From contig NC_088313.1 of the NCBI RefSeq assembly GCF_910592395.1, positions 12,976,437-13,040,436 of the forward strand: DNA of 64,000 nucleotides, read 5' to 3'. Shown here one piece after another: positions 32,421 to 43,591 of this stretch. The notes beneath the pieces were generated by a model, which ran no database searches, was not told the origin of the DNA, and was given only the letters and a program-made list of their open reading frames with translations. How positions within the stretch are numbered: position 1 is the first letter of the stretch; every line of letters starts with the position of its first letter. Made by a program: the position numbers and the translations under genes. The DNA comes from Lineus longissimus. Lineage: Eukaryota; Nemertea; Pilidiophora; Heteronemertea; Lineidae.

Positions 32421-34390
32421 CACTGCATTATGCTAAATGACCTTGAATGACGTTTGACAGTGAGAGACTGATATTTCTGCTCCTATGGCGGAATTTCAAA
32501 TGTTAATTGCTTAAAAGAATTGGCGGCTTTTTATTGCAGTATGTTTGTTCTTCCTCTGGTTCATCATGACTAAACTATTTTTCTGAACGAGTTTGATGTT
32601 TTTCCAATTTTTATTTCAGCCCTCAGATAGTAAAAAACGCGTTATTCGTTATTTCTAGTACGCACACGTCTTGGCGCAAAAGACCTTTCCCGCCACGTGA
32701 GTGCACGCTGATATCCGAGTTCACTTATAAACCCCGCTATCAAGACGCAACGTCATATCCATTTATCTTCACATTTGCGGGGTAACCAAGCGCCATCAGC
32801 GTGACGACGGAAAATTCGAGATCAGCACCAAGAGGTCACAGGGTAGATCCATGGCTCCAGGAAACGCCTTACTAATGCATCGATCCACGTGGAAATGGTC
32901 GACGCATGTAGAGCTAACTCGGGTCAAATCGGAGTCAACATCGAAAAAGGGTGATAATTCAGTCAGATTTTGAATTTTTCCTCTCTTTGTGCAATTTGTT
33001 GATGGAAACTACTTATTATATAGATTAAGAGGTGACTGGGCAGCCGACAGCTGAATAATATTGCCCTTAATAATGCCAATGGTCTTTTAATGCCAACCCG
33101 CTTTAAAGTCTTAATTGGGCATCTCATAAAACATAACCCATGCTGGAATGCAAACAGGATTTTAAAAGTAGGAAGCAGATATTTAGACGTTAATGCTATA
33201 CCCGATTAAACGACTGATAAGATGATAAAGATAATATATACTTGTTCACAAAACTGAATAAGATCTTAATAATCTCATACAAAACTTATCTCGATTTTGG
33301 CCCGGGAGAGCCTCTATAATTGATTCTTGTCGCATGCAGTTACCTGCGATGACCACCTTAAACATGGTAAATGAGTGAGTTTTGTCACATGCAATCATGA
33401 TCACCGGTCGTAGTGACAAAAAACACTAGTCTGCTTTAGGTTCAATGATCTGGATAACAAATAGCTACGTAACTACATTTTGTATATATCAACATGCGCA
33501 TGGGGTCTGATTCTAATCTGCGATATCGATTATCAAAGCACTCGACGTCAAAATATAAAGGTTTTCTTTGATGATTCAATAATCAAATGCAATTATTGAC
33601 TGGTTGTGTTGTTATTCATTAAACGTTGTCTTGTTAAAGCTACAGTTATCGTGTCATCAGGATCTATTGCATCGATAGTGTCTGTTGCAGCAAAACTAGG
33701 AGGTGACTAAGTATGCTATGTTCGGCCTTGTTCCTGATCAGTGTTGTAGCCTCGCCAGTCTGAAGTTGTGGGGAAAAATATTTCTTTCCGTCATCATGTC
33801 GACTGTTTTCCCCGACAATAGAGCCACAACAGCAGCTCCGGCTCTATAGAGGCGCTGATCAGGAATAAAAGAGGCTAATTGTGCTTTGGAATTGGATCCG
33901 AGGCTTAGGGTCTATATTGAGATACCGATACCCTTTACCTTGTTGCTAAAATTTCGTCGAAACCTGCGCCGGTTTACAAATCTAAAATAACTTTTTTTCA
34001 GTATTCAAAATTTGTGAGATCAAGATATTTTGGAATTGATTTACTTTTGGCAAGCTCTTGACCAAACAAAACCGGATATGCCAAATTATTCTTTTCGCAT
34101 GGTAAATGTGTGCTTTACCTTTGATATATGTTTATATGAATCACGTGTACGCTCTACAGGCTGGCCCTGAATTATTTTCCTTTGGACAATAGAATTTTAT
34201 TGTGTATCCATTGTGTGAAGGAAAATAATTTTCGGCCACCCCGTATAAAACGTCCTTGGTTTCAGCAGATGTGCCTGGAATTTTACCGACGAATGTTTGG
34301 TGTCACCGCTAACTGCAGTATTAGCGTATTTGATTTGTGCACAAATGCATTCGAGATATTCATGTACGCACGTGCCATGCAAAATGCTGC
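32421..34390. other. Shared non-coding block of the array unit (unit 3)
   Basis: Parallel to 14,531-16,502, with the same landmarks. No conserved reading frame. Confidence 0.55.
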
Positions 34391-35115
34391 ATTTTTATTT
34401 TTTTGTTTAAGTACAATAAACAATGAGTTAAAAGCGTGTATGAACATTTGCATGTGTGAAGTCAGAGGCTTTATAACAAGAACATGATTATTGTATAGTT
34501 ACAGTCAAAAACGAGTCACTCTGTGCATAATACATTTATCAACTGTTCTACCTCTACTCTTTGTAGAATAGCAAAATCCCTGCGCTCGCGCATTCTCAAT
34601 AAGTCCCTGATTACTGGTCTGTTAGGCTCCCTTTCCTCGAATGTCACTTTCTTGACAGGTAAATTATCAATAGTAAACCCGAAAGTCACATACTTTCGTC
34701 AGATTTCGTGACGCACTCGTTCCTCCCAGAAGAGTCAGTTCAACACTTATTTATATTATCTTGCTTTCACTGTCCATACAGCTTTTTAAAAATCTCACAA
34801 ATCTCTTAAAAACCTGGACATCGGACTGTTCGTCTCTACAAATAGGCGGCAGCAATATACGATGGGTTCTGAAGGGTAACCTGAATAACTTTCGAATGCA
34901 ATTTCTCCAAGCGGTGTTGAATCTGATAAAAGATCGGTGAGAAAAGTCCCACAGTGCGCTACCGTACAATGACATAACATAAGATTTAAACAGCCTGTAC
35001 TTTACTTCGAAATCACAGAAACCGAATAATGATATCATACAGTTTGTTCGCTTGTACATTTCCGCGATGACGTCGTTAAAGACTTTATCCTTAACGTCAA
35101 CGTTATCCTTAACGT
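34391..35115 (-). mobile_element. 5'-truncated LINE fragment, unit 3
   Basis: Orthologous insertion to 16,503-17,240. The minus-strand frame 35,059-34,751 keeps MISLFGFCDFEVKYRLFKS and SALWDFSHRSFIRF. Most of the (AAAT)n tail has been lost here compared with unit 2. Confidence 0.8.
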
Positions 35116-36029
35116 TAACATAACCAGGAGGCTCTTGTTTGTGTTTAAAAAACTCTCAGTTCGCAAAGAGAAAGAGGCCAAATATGATTTGTGACACGAA
35201 TTTTTTTTTGAATGCCACTTCGACAATCAAATCGTCATTGATCCATTCCCGAAATATGCTTCTTTTAACAGAAAATTTCGCGTTCAGGAAGTTTACACAA
35301 ATTTCGCGAGTAGGTCATGATCACAAAAATATTCAGCCGCAAAAATCCTTTCCTTTTCAGCAAGAATTCCATGTCATTGTTGCCATAATGGCATTGCATC
35401 CAGCTACAGGCCCTATTTCGATCGAGGTGATTAAAGAGACTGCGTATACAGTGTACTCTTCGCAATTAGCACGTATCGTAATGACTCCTAAAAACCACAA
35501 ATTCCACATGTCTTGAATAGTGCCCAACAATCGTTAGTCCTGGGTGCACCTTAAGTGCACCCACGACCAATCTTGGTGTACCTTAACTTCACTTAAAGAT
35601 CCGTATGTGCACCGAGTGTGAAATTCGCACCGATTAAAAACCGGTTGAAAATGGTATGTTTGTCTCGAATTGAAGCAAATCTGAACATTTGCTCTATTCC
35701 CCCCTTAAAATCTTACGAGTTCAGTCAATTCTTCGATATGGAGAGGCATGCTCGACGATATTCAGATGTGCGTTGCCTCTTTCACCACATAAATTACACT
35801 AAAAGCCTTCATAGAATTTGTTCATCTTATAGTATATAGGTTGTCCTTTACAATCCATATACAGATGCTATATCGGTATAGATTGTATATAGCCTATGGA
35901 CCATTTTCTTTAAAGATTTGCAACAGAGAGTTTTGTCTGTGGCATTAATTTGCGATGACACCATCAATATCTCGAGAAAGAAGGTCTTCAAATCAAGAAT
36001 TCTAAATGTTGAGTTTGTAAACCCTGTAA
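35116..36029. other. Shared block upstream of exon A (unit 3), shortened
   Basis: It matches unit 2 to about 35,690, including the gggtgcacc hairpin (35,539), then diverges. An isolated 78-bp copy of part of exon A lies at 35,710-35,787. Sequence bounded by the second gggtgcacc repeat in unit 2 is missing. Confidence 0.5.
35710..35787 (+). pseudogene. Stray fragment of exon A
   Basis: atcttacgagttcagtcaat through to gcgttgcctctttcacca matches the middle of exon A (RVQSILRCGMACS...CVAFFTT) but is followed and preceded by unrelated sequence. It lies 270 bp before the full exon A of this unit and has an inserted base (gctcgacgatattc) that breaks the frame. Confidence 0.75.
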
Positions 36030-36056
36030 ATACAATTCATAACTAAATGGGAGTTA

Positions 36057-36362
36057 TTGCACGTCCTGATCAACATGGACAGAGCTTCAGCAAGTTTAGT
36101 GTTTTTCTCATTTCAATTGATGACAATGGACATTAACGGAACCGATAACAATCTGACTTTCGCAACCTTACCAGTTCAGTCAATTCTTCGATGTGGTATG
36201 GCATGCTCGAATATTCAGATGTGCGATACCTTTTTCACCACTCCCCAGAACGGCCATGACGGCCATGATCAAACGGGAACCTGTCATCTTCACAAGGATT
36301 CTGCTACCAATGACTGGACTTGCAGAGACGGGAAAACAGGACATTGGCTCTGGAAAAAGCAG
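36057..36362 (+). CDS. Array gene copy 3, exon A (PAN/apple-like); upstream ATG lost
   Basis: It keeps the LRCGMACSNIQMCDTFFTT and TCHLHKDSATNDWTCRD pattern and the CAG|GTATAG donor in phase 0. The position of the copy 2 start ATG is ATA here (36,030-36,032). The next Met in frame (MDRASASLVF) leaves no hydrophobic leader. If the true exon begins at an internal acceptor (ggacag|AG) the loss does not matter. Otherwise this copy lacks a start. Seven bases after the donor a 115-bp MITE begins. Confidence 0.55.
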
Positions 36363-36369
36363 GTATAGG

Positions 36370-36484
36370 GTGATATGAATAAAGACTAGCAAATGCTTTT
36401 GCTTCAGTTTTGTACAGAAAAGCCTAGTGAAAATCTATATGGAGATTTAGATAAAATCATTTGCTAGTCTTTGTTCATAATCAC
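36370..36484. mobile_element. 115-bp MITE just inside the intron of copy 3
   Basis: Terminal inverted repeats gtgatatgaataaagactag and, inverted at the right, gtgattatgaacaaagacta, followed by caaatg in both. It is absent from the same intron position in copies 2 and 4. It begins eight bases after the exon A donor. Confidence 0.85.
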
Positions 36485-37776
36485 TCATTATGTCGGTTTT
36501 TATATTCGCAACCTATTTTGCAATAAAGACATGATTTGCTATCTGTTGTTGCGTACGCAACCGGTTAGACGCCAGGACGGCGGTACTTTCCGTCTTCGGT
36601 CAGGTTTTGTTCTCTTCTCTGTGTTGTTGCCCTACTGACAAGCCCGCACTGCCCTGTCTGATTTAGTTAGTCCTGGACTGGTTGGTTGCCTACCAGGGCT
36701 AATAAGGCCAGTCCCCCAAACGTTTAGTATATTTAGTATGTTAGGTTTAATTACAACTTGTACGAATGACTCGTTCTATGGAACGATCATTATCATTCGC
36801 GCAATGCGCCACTCGATGTTGGAATTTTGTCCAATTTGACTCGTACATTTTGTCGATAACATGCCTATGAAATACACACACTGGCATGGAACTAGCAACA
36901 CTATGTGCGAAGTTCGAATTTATAAACTTATCAACAGAATATATAATTTGAGGAGTATGTTCGACTGGGCGAAAAGCGGCTAAACTTGAACCCTGAAAAT
37001 GGACTACACATATGTACATATGATATTTATAGAGCGAAATATCCAGGCAGTCTGTCCGCTCAAGGTGGTGTACATTTATGAACTGAAGGCCCTCCTAAAA
37101 AGATTGGTTTTGATAAGGGCCTTGAAGATATTGAGGTCAGTTCAAGATGTCAGTCCCATTGGTAGCTCATTAATTCTGGACCGGCCACCGAAAATACCCG
37201 GCCACCATAGATCAGTGTAATTCAGTAGGTGTACGTAATTCTACCTCCGAGTTGGACTCGGAACGAGCCATGGCTCCAATTTAGTGGAATCTGCAATCAA
37301 TATTTTAATGTTTAGTAAGTATAAAATTGTTCAAACCTCTCTATTTTTCGACTGAGGAATAAACCCAACATGCATGACAAAAGTGATCTGCATTATTTTT
37401 CTCGGACCATTTCCACATCGGCCGTGGCGGGGGGAGGAAAAACGTTGCAATCTTTACAAATAAATATTATGTATCAAAAATGTGTTTTAATGTGTTTGCG
37501 CCAATTTTTCCCAGATTCCGCAGTTTTCGTAGATTCCACTTAATTCTCATGGCCGTCGGGATGAGATGTGGAGTGGAGCACAACCTCTCTATTATACATA
37601 CACAGGGTATCCTAAAGAGGCATTATACACCTTTACGTTAATAAGTGGTTTATATAATCAAGATGCGTGCATTACTTATGACGATTGTTTTATCAAGAGA
37701 GAGCGACAGCCTCCCATCTCCCACATGTATTAACTTTATAATTTGAACATACTGAACCAAAACGTCGAACTAGCAG

Positions 37777-38880
37777 AGGGGCACCTATCGGTCGTACCGT
37801 AATGTAAGGATCGATGGCCAGTTCCCAGCATGGGCGGCATCTGTATTTTACCACACAGGGCTAAGTGTCATAGTCACAGTGGCTCTTTTTCATTACTCCT
37901 TGACACCTCATCGTAACGTCTACGTCTACAGCCAAGATGATATAAGCGGAGATTTTAAACTGAAGTATCATTTTCATTTTAACGAGCTCGCATACATTGC
38001 TGGCGAATATGGCAATGATGTCATAGGTGTTAGCACTCATCGTGGACGGAAATCTGTCTCTGAAAAATTTCGAGCATTTCAATTCGATTTGATTGGAAGT
38101 GGCAATTTCCGAGAGTTTATTCTACCGTATGGTGAACTTGAGAAAAGCGTCGGTCCAAAGAATTCGAGGTTCAAATATTTCAAAATGGTGTCATGTGGTG
38201 AGAATGTTTTCTTGGAGTTGACCTTTCGATGCAAATTTCAGATGCACAAAAACAGGGGAAAAGACCTATTTATGTCTTGGTTAAATTGGTATAAAATAGT
38301 AAACATAGGGTTTGTTCTTAAACTTCGGTATGTTAAAAGCCTAAAAGAGATAAACTACTCTCCTGTGCCTGAAGTCGAAAGTGCTTTATTATCTGATATG
38401 GATGACATCATGTTAGAGGATATCCGATGTGATTTGAATGGTTATCTCTATAAATCATCAGCTAGAACACACTCCATCACCATCTTAGAAAAACCGTACG
38501 AGTATAATAAATCCACGTCGATTATCTTACGTGATGATTTGTTGAGAAAATTGGGAGACTCCGCAATTCTGTCGTTGCTAGGATTATATAATGTCGTCGT
38601 TGAGGTTCACAGGGCGAAGTTCGTTACCATGAATTCAATGCAGCGTCCAAAGGGTCGCTTCAGGCTGAATCCTAAGAATCACGCTCTATTTCTGTTTAGG
38701 TTGCAATTTGGGCCATGCCTGTATGAATCCGAGGTCGAAGCTAAGAATACGTTATTGATCACCTTACGTGACCCTTTTGTCTCCAACCATTGGTTAATAG
38801 TCGGTGCGAATGAAAGATTATTTGCCTGGCCCAAATTCGGTACTGGTAAGCAAATGACCGCAAAGGTATTTACTCTGTAA
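37777..38880 (+). CDS. Array gene copy 3, exon B: intact terminal exon, 367 aa, family unknown
   Basis: The acceptor aactagCAG|AGG, phase 0, is as in copy 2. The 367-codon frame is unbroken: RGTYRSYRNVRIDGQFP, VFYHTGLSVIVTVALFHYS, YVYSQDDISGDFKLKYHF, FKMVSCGENVFLELTF, DLNGYLYKSSARTH, then WPKFGTGKQMTAKVFTL and TAA. It differs from copy 2 at scattered residues, most in the segments around the exon's residues 95-115, 180-200 and 270-285, whereas others (DIRCDLNGYLYKSSARTH) are identical. The longest variable stretch is after KFVTMN. Copies 2 and 3 are the only full-length exon B frames in the window. Confidence 0.7.
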   Translation, partial: RGTYRSYRNVRIDGQFPAWAASVFYHTGLSVIVTVALFHYSLTPHRNVYVYSQDDISGDFKLKYHFHFNELAYIAGEYGNDVIGVSTHRGRKSVSEKFRAFQFDLIGSGNFREFILPYGELEKSVGPKNSRFKYFKMVSCGENVFLELTFRCKFQMHKNRGKDLFMSWLNWYKIVNIGFVLKLRYVKSLKEINYSPVPEVESALLSDMDDIMLEDIRCDLNGYLYKSSARTHSITILEKPYEYNKSTSIILRDDLLRKLGDSAILSLLGLYNVVVEVHRAKFVTMNSMQRPKGRFRLNPKNHALFLFRLQFGPCLYESEVEAKNTLLITLRDPFVSNHWLIVGANERLFAWPKFGTGKQMTAKVFTL

Positions 38881-39940
38881 CAAAGTACCCGGGTGGACTT
38901 ATATTGTTTATAAAGCTGAGCTGCACGAACAAATCTCACAGTAGCTGATTAAGAAACTAAGATGAGACGGATACGGCACAGCTATGGATGCAATATTTCT
39001 GACTGCTACTTTGTCTAATAATACATTACTAACGTTCATTTTCGGAATTTGCACACTAGAATCTTTCTCTAAATCCTTATATCGACGTAAAATCGAAACA
39101 TACATCGTAGCATTCCACTCTCTACCGTAAGGAATTTCCGTGTTGCATAAATAAATTTATTGATATTCCGGCAGATATAATTGTATATTGAGGGAAATTA
39201 CACATGAAGTAAAGTGTATTTCGGATTCTTTAAGATCTGGCTATATTTACTTGGCTCTTCTCTTGTTACTGAATGGTAATAGTGTGATCACCAATATTAT
39301 AGTGATGAAACACAGCCTTGGGTAGCCGGTGTCATATTATAGTTGACCAGGTTTAGTTGACACCATAAAGGAGCATTGGTTAGACAAGAGTCTTTAAAGA
39401 AAAAATTTGAAAGACTCTCAGACTCGTTGAAAGACTCTGGTCAGGCAAATCCCAAGGATACTAAGTAATCTAGTTCTGAGCAATACCACTATCTTTTAAT
39501 AAACGTGATGTGGTCACATTCCTTAGTTCAACTAAGTGCCCTCGGCCAGACGAGATGAAAAACGCTATGAGCAAGTCGAGGACAGACTCTTATTTGAATG
39601 ACGATCGCCGTATTTGAGAGATCATCTTTCAAATGAGAGTCTGGAAAGAGTCAGTTCGACCACTAAACTGTTATTGCAATACAACGCAATAGCTGGAAAT
39701 TGAAAGTGAAAGAAAGCGTTATTCGTAGGTTTCAGCTTGCATGTTCTTTTATTGACGGTCATGGCCTCTATGCACCATATAATACAATCCATCAGAATAC
39801 AAAACGGACGGAGACTTTTTCCAGAGGGACATTTTCCACTTCTACACTGTACTGGATTGTGTGACCCAGTTCAATTTTGTCATTGAACAATTGAGTTCAC
39901 CATCGCGTTGCAAGGATATCTGGACGATTATCTTCATTAA
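38881..39940. other. 3' flank of copy 3
   Basis: It matches the 3' flanks of units 1, 2 and 4, including the putative poly(A) signal near 39,149 and the caccataaaggagcattgg site that FB2 occupies in unit 1. No gene. Confidence 0.55.
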
Positions 39941-40175
39941 AGGCCATATATCAAGGTTTGAAAACATGCTTGATACTCATGAAATATGTTGAGGGTTAAA
40001 AAAACAAGATCCCAGACATTAAAAAAATTCTAATAATAAAGTCATTATTTAGTTATTTCAATTTTCAATTTTAAACTATTTGAATTTCCCACCACACACA
40101 ACTTTAGATTAGTTCCACATGTGGCCGCTAGGGATTTTTTGATGACGTAGATCAGGTCAGTCAGAACAAAGCAAG

Positions 40176-40328
40176 ATGGCTTCCGCATACAGTTCAGAGA
40201 GTGAGAGCAGTGAATTTGAGGATGTTTTGGTCGATACAGAAGGATATTTAAACGTTGAGCCGTACATGTTCGAGCCAATAATATCACTAGATCATAATGA
40301 GAGTGATCATTCGGACGAAAGTGATTAG
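40176..40328 (+). pseudogene. Short acidic protein start in the Kolobok-like element
   Basis: caagATGGCTTCC begins a 50-codon frame (MASAYSSESESSEFEDVLVD, then YLNVEPYMFEPII and an acidic tail) ending in TAG. The N-terminal Ser/Glu run followed by a PYMFEP motif resembles the first exon of small acidic proteins that I have seen associated with animal DNA transposons; I cannot verify the family. It points towards the THAP gene from the opposite end. The true exon probably spliced onwards before the deletion. Confidence 0.45.
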
Positions 40329-40717
40329 AATTTGTGGTTAATCAATTTGCAGACCTGCCGATATAGCGAAGAAGACATTGATAGACGGTTGCAGATGCAT
40401 AACATGTATGATTTTTGAACAGACTAATATTGCACAATATTGTTTCGCCTCGTCAGTGTTGTATCGCCAGTTATGCCATGACGCTGAACTACTATTGAAA
40501 AGTGACGGTATTATGCACAATCATCTTTACGTTACGATATAATGCCGTGCAACGTTAGATAGGCCTAGATGTCAGATGACAATAATCTGTCATTGACAGT
40601 GGCTGTCACTGACACTGACCTGTGTCGCTGTCACCTTGCTATGGCTGGAACACAAGAAGACACTATGCGGTATCACAGGCTCCAATAGGGCCTACACATT
40701 ATGTATAACAACCGACC

Positions 40718-41023
40718 TCAGCAGCCTCGGGTATTAAATGCAATTGACATGGTTGGAACAGCTGTTTTTAACAAGTGGCATTTAATATTCAGTTGGATGC
40801 AGATATCCGGCTTCATGTGATAATCCGTATCGATAAAGTGATCACTGCAAAGTTTGGCCGAAGGCCCAGGCTTCCAACACTCCAAACGTTTGCACTTCCG
40901 AATCCACAGTTTCCTCCTCTCTCGTTCAACTGGCTTTGGAAATTCATGAAAATGGGTCCCATCCGTCATTCGATTGTTCTTTGTGCTATCCTTGACACAA
41001 TTCGGAGCCACACAATACACCAT
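40718..41023 (-). pseudogene. THAP-domain fragment of a Kolobok-like transposase
   Basis: THAP is a C2CH zinc finger that binds transposon ends. The frame begins MVYCVAPNC (C4, C9), has the FHEFPKP block (P29), W40 and KLCSDHF (C59, H62, F63), in the right spacing for THAP. After about residue 75 it runs into sequence with no likeness to a transposase. The coiled-coil and catalytic parts are absent, so only the first exon remains. Confidence 0.85.
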
Positions 41024-41324
41024 AGTGAATGAAACACATTACTTCCAGGTGTGCATAATTAATTAAGGCCCTCCTGCTTTTATGATTGCATGACATGTAC
41101 AGATGACCTGATCTACATCACAACTTTTGCTGAACCCGCCGCCTGGCTCTAACAAGCCAGTTGCTAGCCTGATTAGGTAATCAAGTTGTCAAACACATAA
41201 TTGGCTATATCTTCAAAATGGATGGAGCTAATTGCATTTGGTTTTCTGTATTGTATAAAGTGTTAGGTACACTTTTGAAATCGTCTTACAGCAGAAAATG
41301 GCAAAAAACCTTGATATATGGCCT

Positions 41325-41515
41325 TTAAATCGGAGTTTACGTCCTCATTTCAAAGATGTCTGGTCGCCGTCGTCACGGAGTCGGAGTTCACGTCCGTGTT
41401 TCAACGATCGCTTGTCGAGTGTATAGTCACCGAGTCGGAGCTTACGACCGCGTTTCAACGATCTCAGGTTGAAAATCATCTCCGAGTTGGAGTTCATGAA
41501 AATCTTTTGATCGTT
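41325..41515. repeat. 52-bp minisatellite, unit 3
   Basis: Three to four copies with cgagtcggag and cgtttcaacgatc, directly after the Kolobok-like insertion. Confidence 0.7.
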
Positions 41516-41879
41516 GTGTTTGTATTTCTTATGTCTATTTTAGACTACTTCAGAATGCTGGCTAGATGCATGACTTGCTGTCATGTTATCATTAATCCTG
41601 TGGTTCTGGTCATCATTCAGACACGAGGCTTTCAATCCTCTTGGGATCATTTGATGAGCATGATTAATCGTTAAAATAGAAGACACTTACCAGTAAGTTG
41701 AAGTGTGATTGAGATCCGATCGAAACCTTAAAATCAGGAATGGAGTAATAACATGCCCGCCGTTTCTTATTTTTGAGGGTCATAGTTTCGGCTGCATTTT
41801 TTCTTTGTGCCTTGTTCTCCCCGACGGACGCGTTCAAGTATGTGTGTTCAGGCAAGCGAGCGTCTGCTATATATTGTTT

Positions 41880-42857
41880 TCACTCCATTCCCATGCGGGC
41901 AAGATCGAACAGCTCGAGTATGAACTTAGGCGATACAGGTGGAACATTGTTGGTCTGGCTGAGGCAAGGCTCACTGGTACAGGTGAGATGACAACAGCCG
42001 ATGGACATGGACTCTTCTTGAGTGGTAAACATTCCAAGCGTGGATATGGGATGGCAGCCATGATTCATAAGGACACGGCACCAGCAGTTCTAAAAGCAAC
42101 TACATGTAATTGGTAGTTCCTATTGGACCAACTGTTAAATTAGTAAAAACTAACCAATAATTAGTTGTTCCAACTAAAATTGGTAGTAAAACTACCATTA
42201 AAATGGTTAATAATTACCATGTTGTTAGTTAAAACAACTAATTTTACAGTCAGTGAATAGCAACTACATGTACCAGAGTAGTAAAACATAACTATAATTA
42301 GTTACTTTTACTATCTAATTTTTAAAGAGTACTGGCCAGTCTCCAACCGATGACTGTGAGGATCAGCGCAAAACCATTCAACCTGTCAGTTGTCCAGATC
42401 TACGCTCAAACAAGCGATTGATCCGAAGACAGGATGAATGGCTTTTACGAAGGCTTCATGGCTACTATGCAGTCTCTCCCAAAGCAGGACATTATTCTGG
42501 TAGTGGGGGGCTGCAGCGCAAAAATCGGTACCGATGCCAAGGACCAATTGAAAGGCATCGTCGGGAAATTTTGCTCAGGAGTCACAAACAAGAGGGGCCT
42601 CCGGCAACTTGAATTTGCTAGATTCCTCGAACTCGCAAGAGCCAACACCTTCCAGCCTCAAAAACTCAGTCGAAAGGCAACTTTGCATTATCCTAGTGGT
42701 AACACACACAGCATGATTGACTATATTATGGTTACGAATGTGTTCGTGAGCAGCATCAACATGGCTAAGACCAGGACCTATCCAGGAGAAGATGTTGGAG
42801 GTAACCATGACCCTGTGCTCATGGCAAGCTACATTCCACGCGCGAGTTGTCCCTTTT
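41880..42857 (+). pseudogene. RTE-like LINE remnant (endonuclease), copy in unit 4
   Basis: The best preserved of the three. GKIEQLEYELRRYRWNIVGL and TGTGEMTTADGHGLFLSGKH (to about 42,105) precede the MITE. MTVRISAKPFNLSVVQIYAQ follows, then, after one TGA, DIILVVGGCSAKIGTDAKDQ, KFCSGVTNKRGLRQLEFARF and HSMIDYIMV. It ends where the hAT-like element begins. No RT. Confidence 0.75.
42110..42330. mobile_element. MITE inside the RTE remnant (unit 4)
   Basis: Third copy of the MITE at 13,750 and 31,635, at the same position in the endonuclease sequence. Confidence 0.7.
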
Positions 42858-43591
42858 AGATGGTAGGTAAAGCTTGGAAATAGAGAAACCTTGGAACCAG
42901 TGATAAACCTTGGAATGGTCAGTACTAAACCGTGGAATCACTGTGCAAGTACCGCATGAAACCCACGATTTATACCCTTCCAACCGCCAATCTCGTCCCA
43001 GCTGACTTTATTGATAGCAATTTGCCAGTAGTTCCAGAAACTACCTTTTTGTGGAAGATGACGTCATCACGAAATGCATTTAAAATGCGTTGTTGTCGTT
43101 AAAAAATAAACTTATATTCATGACGGGCCGCAGTTGCAAATATCTGATGATTTCTTTTCAATGAAAGCAAAAGAAAGGTTTTGTGATTGTTTTGTATTCC
43201 ATATACTAAAATAAAACGTTTTTATTAGAAGAATCATTTTGTATATATGATGCTCTGATTAAGCTTTGTAGATAGGACAAACATGCACACGGGAATCACC
43301 AAAAAATGTGTCCGCTTAGAACTGGTGACATCAGGAAAATATCTCTACATCCCTCGATGTGTACATGAAAATGTACGAAATCGCTCACGGTGAAGGAATT
43401 TGTTCAAATTTTTCATCTCCAAACCCGGCTAAAACCTTCGGTAATAAATCTTCTTATACGTTTCTTGTCATGTTTAAGATGATGTACGGATAAGTGCCAG
43501 CCGGTACTGCATGATGTAGTCAATCGTCTCTGAATCACCCTGTATGATCACACCGCTCCGTAGTTCAAATAGGCCCCGTGTGGTGGCGTAG

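Larger units (their letters stand above)
39941..41324. mobile_element. Kolobok-like DNA transposon derivative (1,384 bp) with TTAA duplication
   Basis: Perfect terminal inverted repeats begin aggccatatatcaaggttt. TTAA flanks both sides (39,937-39,940 and 41,325-41,328), and the uninterrupted sequence cttcat(t/c)gaatcggag is present in units 1 and 4. TTAA duplication together with a THAP domain is the signature of the Kolobok superfamily; piggyBac also uses TTAA but lacks THAP. Two convergent gene starts remain, one at each end, and the middle including the DDE catalytic region is deleted, so it is non-autonomous. Confidence 0.8.
30881..41879 (+). repeat. Array unit 3
   Basis: It repeats the unit 2 order: RTE remnant with its MITE (30,881-32,420), shared block (32,421-34,390), LINE fragment (34,391-35,115), shared block (35,116-36,029), exon A, intron, exon B, 3' flank, and a Kolobok-like insertion in front of the minisatellite. 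Shares the LINE fragment with unit 2. Its private insertions are the 115-bp MITE in the intron and the Kolobok-like element. Confidence 0.8.
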
